64,000 bases of DNA, from positions 1,736,001 through 1,800,000 of the forward strand of contig JAECYW010000001.1 of NCBI GenBank assembly GCA_023014335.1, read 5' to 3'. Both the position numbers and the translations under genes were made by a program. Below, one piece after another: positions 12,318 to 23,343 of the stretch (within the stretch, counting starts at the first letter, position 1; each line of letters opens with the position of its first letter). Below the pieces are notes generated by a model. The model saw only the letters and a list, made by a program, of their open reading frames with translations, searched no databases and was not told where the DNA came from. This DNA is from Galerina marginata (taxonomy: Eukaryota > Basidiomycota > Agaricomycetes > Agaricales > Galerinaceae).

Positions 12318-12685
12318 TATTGCCTCTACTCTAGTTTACATGACAGGAAAATGTACCCTCGGAGAGGCCTCTGCTCAGTCACATAATTTAATCCGTCGTA
12401 AAAGGTGCAAAGACTTGCGCGAATTCAAATTATAGGGAGATGCGAGCAACATTGGTCAATGTTTGCTCGAATATACGCCAAAAATTGGGTGGGATCTTTC
12501 CCCAAAATGGCACCTTGATCAAGCAATGTAAACGTCAAAATGAGGCGCAGGATTCACGCCAAAAAAAAAATAAGTGGGTCTACATGAACAAAGAGGGGAA
12601 AAGGCATAAATGAGAGTTACAGATGAGACAACAATTACATCCCTTCGCCCTCGTCTAGTCGATTAGCTAGTATTTCGACCTTCCT
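12318..12685 (-). other. Convergent intergenic spacer
   Basis: This 368-bp stretch lies between the 3' ends of two convergent genes. It is AT-rich with an A-run at 12561-12570 and no coding signal; it probably holds both 3' UTRs and poly(A) sites. Confidence 0.4.
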
Positions 12686-14275
12686 CTAGTGCAAAATAGT
12701 GAGCATAAGTGTGCATCGAATTGTGATGAAGCTTACTCGAAATGTCACCGAGCGACCTTCCAACACTTCTCTAAGTACTTGCAATTGCCATCTGAGCCTT
12801 CTACTACAAGTACGCTGGATTTCGGATTTATGACGATCCAATCTTTCTGTAAAAGCTTTGTAGACACGATCATCGCGTGCAAAATAGTACGACTGCAGAA
12901 AGGAATTAAGTTAACTCGACCAACGAGGAAAGAAGTCTTACGGGCAACGCGTCTCCCTTGACCGTCTGTTTTACATTGGCCCAAGCACCCATCATCAATA
13001 GATCCCTGAGTTGAAGAAGCAAGCTCAGTTTGGATAACTGAGTGATGGGAGCCTTAATAACACCCACGCAGTAGCATTGGACACACTTGAGAAGTCAACG
13101 GCACCATCCCACAAAAGAGTGAAAAAACATACTAGTCTTCCAAAGAGGCGATTAAATCTGCTTTCCCAAGCTCTTTAGTTGCAAACTTGCGCACTGCTCC
13201 TCCAGCGACTTGCACAGGTTTGCCTTCCGTGCCAGAATTGAGAGCCCGGGAAACCGTTGAGACCTGAGCGTATACCCACTTATCACCCTCACTCATTATC
13301 AAAGTCTGCATAAATGAAGCGATGAGCTCATTCTGTGATTTTGCGAGTCCTTCGTTTATGGCGAGTTTAAGGCCGACACCTGGACAAGGAACATAGTTGA
13401 GATGCCACTACCGTGCCCAGTGGGAATTCAGCATTGAATTACTCACGCAATGCCTTCAGATATGTTTGAATTTGAGGTTTCTGGACATCAGCATCTTCAA
13501 GGTAGTTAACCCATCGAGAGAATGCACCGAGAAGGACAATAGCAACATCTTTGTTCCCGGTACGAATTGCATGTACAAGAGGTGTTTCTCCACCGGAACT
13601 TTGAAGGAGTAGCTAGTTTCGAACAATTAAATGGGTTCAAGTTTGTCAGAGTTCAATTGACATACCGGAAAGGCTTTATCCCGAACTTCCATTAAGAACA
13701 TAATATCTTTTTCTTCGATAGCTTTCATAACTTCGTAGGGCTTTCGAAGATGTTGTCAGGGAGGGAAAACTTGAATGAGCGTTCAAATAAAAGCTTACTT
13801 GTAAGTTTGTCCATCCTCCCGATGGAGTGCGACCTAGACGCGGGCTGACCATTGTTTGAACAAAGGAACGAATGGATGATGCAGAGCGGGCGGAGGACGA
13901 GCTTCGGGCTCGACGATGTCCAATCACCTCTTCGGGTTCCGCGGCCCCGTCTATTTCCACATTCTCTTCCATCGAACTCTTGAGCATCTGTCTGACGAGT
14001 TCTTTTGGAGCGAGAGTTTCTGCTTCTCGTTGAATAAAACCTTTGGACTGGGCTTTAGACTCTGTGGGGATATATTTTTGAGGACGCACTGGTTGTAGGC
14101 AGTCGCTCAGGCAAGCATGGCTTGGAAGCAGGGCGCCTTCTTGCATGATGTCCTGTGGGTTGTTTCAAGATTGTAGTCAAGTTCATCTCCTAGGGCAGTT
14201 ACAATTGAAGTGTTATTGAAGGTCATGGAGAATCAGAGGCGTTACAGTCACAAGGTGGTCGATGCTCTGGAACAT
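12686..14275 (-). CDS. Unknown protein with one ankyrin-like segment
   Basis: Function unknown. The start at 14275 gives MFQSIDHLVT, joined over a roughly 100-nt intron to DIMQEGALLPSHACLSDCLQ; starting at the in-frame ATG at 14146 is the alternative. The N-terminal third is disordered, with an Arg/Ser run (RRARSSSSARSASSIRSF, about 13890). It continues PYEVMKAIEEKDIMFLMEVR and, over another intron, GGETPLVHAIRTGNKDVAIV, which reads like a single ankyrin repeat. The second half is helical (KLAINEGLAKSQNELIASFM, KWVYAQVSTVSRALNSGTEG, AGGAVRKFATKELGKADLI). The last exon has SYYFARDDRVYKAFTERLD and ends in a TAG read at 12686-12688. Homologues of this shape are, from memory, common in basidiomycetes but unnamed. 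Confidence 0.6.
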
Positions 14276-14581
14276 GGACAATCTGCGTAGCCTGCAGATG
14301 CTTGCCTCTGAATAAGTGTTTTCCGATTACAAGTCGAGAAATGCAACGAGCTCTTGAGACGACATAACGGTATGGTTGGCCGCCCGCCTTCAAGAGTCAA
14401 AACTCACAATTGATCTTAGATTACGTAAGGGCTTACTTTACTTGCAGTTCAACTTTAAAACCTCTCTGAGTCTCTCCTCCTTCATCGATCATTTCATTTG
14501 ACATCTACTCGAACTGCAATAGACCATCTTGGTTTCTCTACAACTGATCTACTGAAAAAACGATTCCCCTAGCATCTGCAT
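14276..14581 (+). other. Divergent promoter region
   Basis: About 305 bp between the ankyrin-like gene (minus) and the Dicer-like gene (plus). It holds CT-rich tracts just before the Dicer-like ATG (gagtctctcctccttcatc, about 14469) as expected for a fungal promoter; nothing else seen. Confidence 0.4.
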
Positions 14582-17500
14582 GTGTTGAATTTTTCAATGT
14601 TCAAAATTCTAAGGAAGAATTGGAAGGAACAAGAGGCGAAGGAAAGTCCTGGGTCCAACCCGGACGTCGAGTCAACACCGCCGCCGAATATAAACATGGG
14701 CAACACAACTGTGGCTGCCGAAAACTCAAATACTACTTGGCAGAATGATTCTTTGTCTGTCGGTGGGCCTAAACGAAACCGGGATAGTTTCGAGCCTGAT
14801 TCCTAATGACCCCGCAATGTCTGAACGCCCGGCGAAACTCCTCAAGACAAGTAATTTAGATTCCCTTCGGAATCACCTTCCTGAAATTATCGATTCGAGA
14901 GAAAGAGACGAAACGAGGCTTGCGCTATCGATGCTCTCCCTCAAGGAGCAGGTATTCGAGCAAGCCAAATACGAGAACAGTAATGATTGATATTTCCTTG
15001 GTTCCCTTATTTTCCTTTGCTTACATTACTCCTTTTTTTTCAAGTCATTGCTACACTTCCGCCTACAAAATGTATCTTCTATTCCCTTCTATAAGTCCAG
15101 GCAATGCTCATTCTCTCCTTTCAGCTTCTCTCCTCTTGTTAGTTGACTATTGTGGCTTTTGCCATCAACCAAGAGCGAGAACGCTTGAAGAGCATGAGAA
15201 CACGAAGTCGAAAGGTCTTAATCGTCGTTGAGTTAGTACTCTGAATCAATGCAGACACCCCTTACTTACAGTAAGCTGCAGCGATCCGTCTACTATGGAT
15301 AAGTATTCTTCTGCCTTTGAAAATGGGATACAAGGCGTTTCTGTTGGAAGATACACCGAAGACATCCACCGCCCAGAACTGGAAGTGTGGGCCGAATTGC
15401 TGAAGAAGGATATAGTCATGACTCCTGCCCATGTAAGCTCACACCTTTGTTTCTTTCATGACCTAGCTAGATGTAGACTTATCAACACCACCCGGCCAGC
15501 TTTTACTAGAGTCCCTTCTTCGAGGGGCAGTTGCAGTGACACAATTAAACCTTTTTGTTATTGGCGATGCTCAACATATAAGGAACCAAGACTCGCACCC
15601 TTCCATGCCTATTGTTCAGGTCATGAATGATTTCTACCGCATCACCGACTCCTTGTCCCGTCCTCGGGTTTTTGCCATTGTATCTCTCCCTAATGATCGC
15701 CAGTCACGTTTCGACTCAAAAATGTTGAAGCTCGAGCAGACCTTAGGCGCCAAGGTCTTCGGAGTCACTGAGGATAAGCGAGCTGAAATATTGGCCCTTC
15801 CCGATCGCCCGAATGAAATAGTTATTCTGTATGACACAGCTCAAAGGGCGACAGAGACTCGCTTGCTAAAGCAACTCCATCAAATAGATCCTACAGAGTC
15901 TATATTTCGTCGGCACTATCGGGATTCCAGACATGCACACGAAGAGGTTGGACCTTGTGCATCTGATTTGGTCTGGCGAAGAGCTCTCAAAGACATCGAA
16001 GGTGGACTGATATTTGGCCACGACGACATTGACGAAGAGGATCCCGACATTCCGGCCCCCGACCGAATGAAAGCGCGTATATTTCGGATAGTAAAAAACT
16101 GGTCATTCACTATGCCGAATCTCGATGCATCGTCGAGGGGGTTCAATGTGTCGCACAAATTCCTGAGATTAGTTCAGGTGTTGACAACATTTAAGGCACA
16201 TGGCGAAGGTTTTCGCGGTATTATTTTTGGTAAGCAATGGACACATTTTGTGTCGGATCTTTCTGAACCCGCGCAATAGTGCAGAAACGTGCAATTGCCC
16301 TCGTACTAGCAGATCTTCTACGCACTTTGGATGATCGGTTTCTCCGACCCCAAGCTATTGTTGGTTCTAAACAATATTCGGGACCTTCTTACTATGTTGC
16401 GTATATTTTTAACCCCCATTTCGCCTCAGCATTCTAATATCAGCACAGCAAGAGATATTTAACAATTTTGCGACAGGTGTTTGCAATCTACTTGTGGCTA
16501 CAAAGTCAATCGAAGGATTTGGATGTCCCGAAAGCCTCCGTCGTAATTCGGTCAGAGTTTTCATGAAACTTTCATTTGTATAACGACTGACAAGCGAACT
16601 CTTTAGATACGATCTTTTTGAAAGTCAAATTTCTCATGCCTATGTACGTGCTCGTACACGAGGGCGAGAAAGCCATCTCGTCCACATGGTTGAGAGGGGC
16701 AACGATATACACCGTCGTATACTATCTCGGATCACAAATATCGATGCCGACATGCTTCGGTGGACTGAGACCTTGTGCAACTCCGCAGAAAGTTCCATAC
16801 CCCCAGAAAGCTTACGAGAGACTGTCAACCCGTACCATTCGGATAGTGAGGAAGAAGATGAAAAAGAGACTACTACAGAAATTCATCAAGGATCCTACTA
16901 CTAGTGGACGGATATATCTCGAGGACGCCACTACCGTCATTTATCGCTATACGGCAAGCATACGAACGAAGGTCCATAATATCCTGGCAAACCAAGGAAT
17001 ATTTACGTTCAAAGACATACACAAGGAATTCGGTATTCCTCGAGCTCATACCTGTACCATCAATGTCCCTGGAACTCCGATTGACAGAGTCACAGGAGAT
17101 CCCTCGCCTTCCAAAGCTCAAGCTCGGCGCTCTGCCTGTTTTAAAGCATGTGAAAAGCTGTATAACTCTGGTTTACTAGACTGTCAACTTGTCCCTTTGC
17201 CCTATAGCTTGCGAGCTCAATATGACTTCGAAAGCAGAAAGGCATTTGAAAAGGACGTAATTCCAGACATCAAGGCCACAGGTACAAAATCATATTCTCG
17301 CAAACCTCCAACTTTCTGGGCGAATGCATCTCGTGGAATTCCGACGGTTTTGTATCCTACCGTCGTCTATATTCCTGGGACGGATGAAGGATCTGAAGCC
17401 TTCGGTCCCATCGCCATTTTGACAAGAGAGCCACTTCCGGATTTGAACCCCTTCAGGCTCTTCTTTTCAGGTATTGCTATTCCCATTCGTTTCCAGAAAG

Positions 17501-20500
17501 CAAGCACAATGCAGTTCGACGAGGAGCGCCTTAAAGAAATACACGCCTTCACAGTGCGAATATGTCGAGCTGTCATGAATAAAGCCCTTGTTTGCTCGCT
17601 CGAGGATATGGTGTATTTCTTTCTGCCTCTGCCTGCCACTTGGCGACCCGCTTTCAATAGTGATCTGGAAGTCCCCGAGATTACCGACGCTGTCCCGTGG
17701 CCACTTGTGTCGCTGGCTGCTCGGCACTGGGCTGTCCCGATCAAGCACGGAACATCCGAAGAACTCGAAGCCGACCTTCACGACGCAATCCTCCAAGACC
17801 GTTGGATTGAATTTACCTAGACGATATAAAGTGGTCAAGATTCGCAAAGATCTCACACCCCTTAGCAAACCAGCCGACAGTGCTGTGAGTAAACATCTCA
17901 ATGTTCCACCTATCGTTAACCATCAGTTACAGCGTGAAGCAAGCTACGAGAATCTCTTTGATTTTTGCAAGTCTAAGCGCAAAGGGCTTGAAACCCTGAA
18001 GAATTTCGAGCAACCTATTGTTGAAGTCTCAAAAGTTCATTCAGTTCTCAACCACCTCAATCCCACCTCAAAACCTCCATCAAATTCGAACAAGTCTCCA
18101 GGCCAAATGTATGCAGTAGTCCATTTTTGACATGCTCTCACATCCCTAATTATGTTCTAGATCTTATCCCAGAGTTGTGTTCCAAATTCACACTGCCTGC
18201 AAGGTGTGGTTCTCGTTTGGACTTACCTAGATAAAGTCCTGATGGTGTTCTCAGTACCTTGTGGACTGCGATGTTATTGCCGTCAATAATGAAACGAATG
18301 GATGACCTTCTCCTTGTCAAGGAGTTGGATGCCAAGTTCTTCGATCATGCGGTCAGGGAAGATCTATTACACATTGCCATTTGTACACCATCTGCTGGAT
18401 TGGAGTATGATTATGAGCGCCTCGAACTCCTCGGTGAGTCCTTAGAATCTAATAAACAGCTATGAGCTCCCATTTACTGTTCATTAGGCGATGCATTTTT
18501 AAAGTATTTGTCCTCGGTTTATGTCTTCGTCACCAATCCTTCACTCAACGAAGGGTCCCTTCATGTTGTGAGGCAAAAGATCATTAGTAACAAAATGCTG
18601 TTATTGCATTCAACTCGAGTTGGATTGCCTGCCTTACATTCAGTCGAAAGTGTTCCCATATAGATCTTGGCAACCACCCAATTTTCGGCTATATGTCCCT
18701 CCTCGCGTAAACAAGGATCCAGACCAAAAATATTTGGAAGAGTCAAAAGTTGACAACAAGGAAGAAATCGGGGATGGTTCGGTTCTTCACCAGGATGGGC
18801 AAGAAGAAACGCCAACCGACGCCAACCAGGTCAGAAACGAGACCACGACAATCGACGCGGCCGTCGCCCAGGAATCGCAGGAGACCCCACTAGTTGAATC
18901 TATCGAGTTGGAGGATTCTATCTCGGAACCAATGGTACCAGATATGGACATCAGCAGTCGCCCTACAACACCAACGTTGGAAGCTGCTGGTCAAGATAAG
19001 CCAGAGCCTGTAGGCGGATCTCAGGGAACCCCTTCCAAGAAAAAGGCCAAAGGCAAGAGAAAAAAGTCCAGCTCCGATGATCAAGGTGTTCAATGGCTTG
19101 GTGACAAAGTAAGTCCTGATTCTCCTCAAGTGTTCTAATATGCCCCATTACGGCTTTCTTTAGGCTATTGCAGATGTAGCCGAAGCGATAATCGGGGCTG
19201 CCTACATATCAGGAGGCCGTGAGGCCGCATTGCAGGCCACAAAAGCACTGACAATCCCCCTTTCTAATATCGATCGGTGGTCGGACTTTGGACGAAAGGT
19301 TCTTACCCCTCCCCCCAACATTATCGCTAAACTTCGCCCAGGGTCCATAGCCGCCATTGAAAAAATAATCGGTCACAAGTTCAATAGGCCGCATCTTCTC
19401 GGACAAGCGATGGTTTATTTTCCTTTAATGAAATAAGAACTAAGTTAATTGCTTCCTTCTGTAGACACACTCGTCAATCCAGGGGTACGAGTCGACCTCG
19501 TATGAGCGCCTCGAATTCATTGGAGATGCCATTCTGGACTTCAGTGCGTGTTACTCCTCGTCTGATCTTGGACCCACAAACAATGCCTTACCGGCCATTG
19601 ATAGTGGTCATACGGCATATCTTTGATCGAGATCAACAATTATCTCCTGGTGCATTGACCATGTTGAAGGCATGTTTTTCACTGATAGTCGTGTGGTCCG
19701 GTCACTAAAACGTGTAAACCACGCTATTAGGGCGCCATGGTGTCCAATTCGGCCCTGGCAGCAGTCTGTGTTTGGTCTGGCCTGCAAGAACATCTCCTTT
19801 TTGAATCCGCGCAGTTGGCTGCTAGCATCCAGGGTTACACCAATGAACTCAAAGAGAAACAAGAAAAGGAATACGCTCTTGCGGAACAAGAGGGGAGATC
19901 CCCTGGACAATACTGGCTCGACATTGAACCCCCCAAAGTAAGTCTCGACGTTCTCGTCGTCACCGTTAATTAGCCCGATCTCATTGAACATCTTGACCAT
20001 GCATGCAGGCACTCTCTGATGTAGTTGAATCCATAGCTGGTGCAATCTACATCTCAGATAACTTTTCTCCAGTTGGAGCGGAGTCGCTATTCGACAATGT
20101 GCTGAAACCTTTCTACGACAAGCACATCACGCTGCAAACACTCTCTCATCACCCCACAAAAATTTTATTCGAACTTTTCCAGGCTCAAGGTTGCCAACAG
20201 TTTGAAATTACGAAAGATAAGGACGAAAGCGCCATTCGCTGTCACGGTAAGACCATCACATTGTGGCCTTCGAACACTTTCATATCACTTTCTATAGTTC
20301 TAGTCCATGAGGTAATTTTGGCAAGTGCTGAAGATACAACCCCTACATCTGCGGCCAGACAAGCATCGCTTCTCGCCCTGGACGCCATCGAAGGCGATGC
20401 CGATTTCATGACAAGAACTTGCGACTGCCGAACTCATCTAACTCACAAGAAGCTCCGAAAGAAAACCGCCTTTGAAGAAGCGCTTGAGCGAGCACTGGCA

Positions 20501-20617
20501 GGAGAAGACGACGGCGACGATAATGAATTTGGAAGGCCGTTCCAGATTAATGAGGCAGACGAACAAGTTTTTGAGGAGGATGTTGATGAACAGTCGCCTA
20601 TGGCGGTCGAAACTTAG
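14582..20617 (+). CDS. Dicer-like RNase III with degenerate helicase; several frame breaks
   Basis: Dicer-like enzyme of RNA silencing. Order: disordered N-terminus, helicase domain (14.9-16.9 kb), Dicer dimerisation-type region, two RNase III domains. RNase IIIa has YERLELLG-DAFLKYLS (over an intron) and IADVAEAIIGAAYISGG; RNase IIIb has YERLEFIGDAILDF and LSDVVESIAGAIYIS, so both acidic pairs are present. The helicase is damaged: the Walker A site reads ENIIATLPPTKC with no GxGKT, the DExH site reads VIGDAQHI (15560), and motif VI is shortened (YVRARTRGRESH). The frame also needs single-base skips near 14804, 16519, 16890, 17818 and 18634 to keep conserved blocks joined; one more junction near 18110-18180 is unclear. 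A GC...AG intron lies at 19670-19730. It ends with an acidic tail at 20617. It could be a decaying gene or one hit by sequence errors. Confidence 0.85.
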
Positions 20618-20704
20618 ATACATGTAGCAATTAACGAGTTTGAGAGACAGCTGATTTGTTGAGGTAGAGAATTTCCATGAAAACAGCGTTATAGAGATGC
20701 AATG

Positions 20705-21057
20705 CTAGTCTGATGAACCTCCAGCCTTTTTCCTGTCGCTGTAGTTAGAATGACGCCGACCACAGAAAAAGGAGAACACCGACAATTGGTAAGCGGATGC
20801 AATGAATGGGATAGCAAACCCAACCCCGAGGTAGGCACATAGCTTGACTCCGAATGCGAATTTCTTTTCTCCAGGGAATTGAAAGGGCAGGATGCTGATA
20901 CTAGTGTCAGTAGTGCTTACAGACGACAGAACGGGTAAAACCATACGTGATAGTGGCCATGATCAGAGCGGGCAACCTTAGAGGCATGAAATCCACGGGC
21001 GCCAGAGAGGGCATTTCGGCGCAACGCTAAGGAGCGAGTAAGGACAGATAAGGCCAT
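20705..21057 (-). CDS. COX8: Cytochrome c oxidase subunit VIIc (yeast Cox8)
   Basis: Small nuclear-encoded inner-membrane subunit of respiratory complex IV. The start at 21057 gives a mitochondrial presequence (MALSVLTRSLALRRNALSG, then GFHASKVARSDHGHYH). After an intron beginning gtatgg the mature part reads LPFQFPGEKKFAFGVKLCAY followed by a membrane span GVGFAIPFIASAYQL, the family's single helix. The expected junction HYH-HLPF is out of frame by one base (extra C in catcctg, plus strand near 20890). The C-terminus is uncertain: reading straight on gives a tail ending KKAGGSSD at 20705, or an intron may begin after AYQLS. The very short length (about 70-80 residues) fits the family. Confidence 0.72.
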
Positions 21058-22351
21058 TTGTGAAGAATCAAGAACACGATGAGGTGAGTTGGAACTCCAA
21101 GTTGGAAGTGGAAATTGGTCGGGTCACTTCGGGTGACGTGACATATTTAGAACTATACGTGACGCCGCTGCGACTCGTCACTGCAAGCAATCATCCCTTC
21201 TAACCCTATCTCCAATCTTGTGTCACCCTGAACAATTCACTTTGTTCATCTCGCTTGGTGTATTTCTTCTACCTTCTGTGTTTCTGCGGCTTCAAATTTC
21301 AATCTCGGTTGTTCCTTGGTCCTCCTCATCACGATTATTCTCTCGTATCTATTCTTCTGGAAATGGATGTTTGGGTAACACCAAGGCACTTAGGTTATAT
21401 GAGATACGACATTCTGCTCTGCTTGGGAGAGTCTCTCCTACTTAAGTTCGCAACAGATTTGGTTCACCATGAAAGTGCTTATCTTTCCAGTTGGACACGA
21501 GCTCTGCGATACGAGTCGGCAACCTGACCTCAGGCTTAGTGGCGGCATATATCCCGCCCGTCGCGCAGACTCTTACTTCGGTGGCGAGCAACTTTGCAAA
21601 GCAACTTGGCCTGTTGGTTTCTCCTTGCTCTGTTCGAGTACCAAAAGGCAACCGAGGAACTGTATCCCTTTAACCGAAATTATTCGCAACGGTTTTTAAG
21701 GGTTACGTAATTCTATGAAGTACACCAGTTTGTTGCAGGCGTTGTTAGGAATGAAAATATTGCAACCAATGTACCGCCAACTGAAGCGAAACATATCGGA
21801 CTCTGTTCAAGGCGCGATGATAACATCTTGTGCCATGGTTGATTTCTGCGATCTATTTGTATAGATTGAAGGTCACTTATCTATGACCCTGGACCTCCTG
21901 AAAAAAAGTTAATCTCTGATCTACCTTCGTCGGGTATTGGCGATAGGGTTGATGTTCATCAGGGTGGTATTTGCATTGGCAAGGGCCCTCCAATTCCAAA
22001 CGGTGTAAAGTTCCTCATACTCACTACCCGCCAATCACACCAGCGAATTTCTCAATGCAAATATAAGCAAATATTTTATACACTATGTTGACGCTACCTA
22101 TAGCTATGCGCTACGGTCGCGCCACGCGCTCCATCCTACAATAACAAATCATTGGGAAAATTGTAGTTGTTATCTTTCTTTTGTATCTTTCGCAAAAATT
22201 CGCACTGCAAACTTGAGGATATGCAGGATGATTCTACATGCAAACCAGCGGTAAACCAGCTTCGGCGTCAACCGTATTTTCAGTGACAAAACTTGGAATC
22301 CGAAGGAATGAAGCAAAATATCATGCATTTACAGGGATCAATCTGACATTA
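21058..22351 (+). other. Long intergenic region
   Basis: About 1.3 kb without a supported gene. The first part is the COX promoter side with repeated gtgac/cgggtcac-type bases (21118-21165). A 60-codon open frame at 21491-21673 (VGNLTSGLVAAYIPPVAQ) has no family features I know. The remainder to the hAT-like element is AT-rich and looks non-coding. Confidence 0.4.
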
Positions 22352-22359
22352 CTTGCATA

Positions 22360-23224
22360 AGGACCCCTGTTTATACAGAGGTGACTCGGATACAAAATTG
22401 GCGACTTTGGGCGAAAAATAGGTGGACAGATTTTTCGGGCCTCCGGCGGATTTTTTGGTGGACTCCGTACCCGACCCAAAATTTCGCCCGTCTTTAGGTG
22501 GACTTTGTATCCGAGTTCAAAAAAATCTTGAAAAATCTTGAAAAATCCCAAAAAAAATTCCTGCACCCTCTACTTGTACGCTACAGTTTTATACATGCTT
22601 TAGGCTTCCTATTTATCATAAGTATCACTATATATTGTTGAGAGATCAAGAGCTTCTGGGCAGGTAGTACAGCCAATGCATCTTCTGGCAGAGTTAATCT
22701 GTGGCAGAGCTCCTCGGAGACGAAATCAGGTACATCTTTATAGGTTTGCCCTTCCGGATCCAAAGAGCAAATTGAGTAGAATCTGCAGTAATTCCAGGAG
22801 GCTCCGAGTCTGAAGATGCCATTGGGAGAGAAAGATACGTGCAAATGAAACAGAACACCAGTCCGAGCAGAAACAATTTATTAAGGTACAGAAACATGGC
22901 ATCGTACCAAAAAAAGCCAGTGAAAGTGGCCCAACTGACGGGTGAGCATTGTTGCTTCGGGCCAACGGGGGCCACCGTCTTTCACAGAGAAATTCCAGGT
23001 TTGGTAAATCACGTCGGGCCACTCGAACCTAATGGGTCATAGGTGGACTGTATCCATGATCGGTCGTGCTCTGTGTTTGTAGGTGGACTTTGGATCTGTG
23101 TTGAAAGTGAACGATGCCGGTCGTAGGTGGACGCTCCTGCCAACAGTATCCGGGTTCCGCGGCCTTCGGCCGCGGTTTTGTGGTGGACCCGTATCCGACC
23201 CGGCTCTGTATAAACAGGGGTCCT
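22360..23224. mobile_element. Non-autonomous hAT-like DNA element with TIRs and 8-bp TSD
   Basis: The element is 865 bp. Its ends are perfect 21-bp inverted repeats (22360-22380 and 23204-23224) whose inner 20 bases are GGACCCCTGTTTATACAGAG. It is flanked on both sides by the same 8 bp, CTTGCATA (22352-22359 and 23225-23232), a target-site duplication of the size made by hAT transposases. Subterminal regions carry repeats of TAGGTGGAC and GGATAC in both halves, and near the right end a perfect GC palindrome (CCGCGGCC-TTC-GGCCGCGG, about 23156-23175). Open frames inside are short and show no transposase motif, so it must move in trans. It sits about 110 bp upstream of the aldehyde dehydrogenase start. 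Confidence 0.85.
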
Positions 23225-23343
23225 CTTGCATACCTTTTTGATTGTTAACCTTACATAAATAGCACGGTCACATGATGAGGGTCAATAATAACTTGTCAAT
23301 CTTTGTCAATGATCATGTGTCTACAGTCTATATAGATAGTAAA

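Noticed and set aside
14804..17820. Programmed +1 ribosomal frameshifting in the Dicer-like gene (sites such as TCC-TAA-T)
   Set aside because: Five sites in one gene with no common slippery context, and similar extra bases in short essential genes, make sequence error or decay more likely; kept only as a check in the findings.
21491..21673. 60-codon plus frame with GLVAAYIPPVAQTLTSVASN
   Set aside because: A small hydrophobic-looking frame with no neighbours or introns to support it; overlapping frames of equal length exist on both strands.
22581..23022. Three overlapping minus-strand frames inside the hAT-like element, one with a hydrophobic stretch
   Set aside because: No transposase or zinc-finger motif; they lie entirely inside a non-autonomous element bounded by its own TIRs and TSD.
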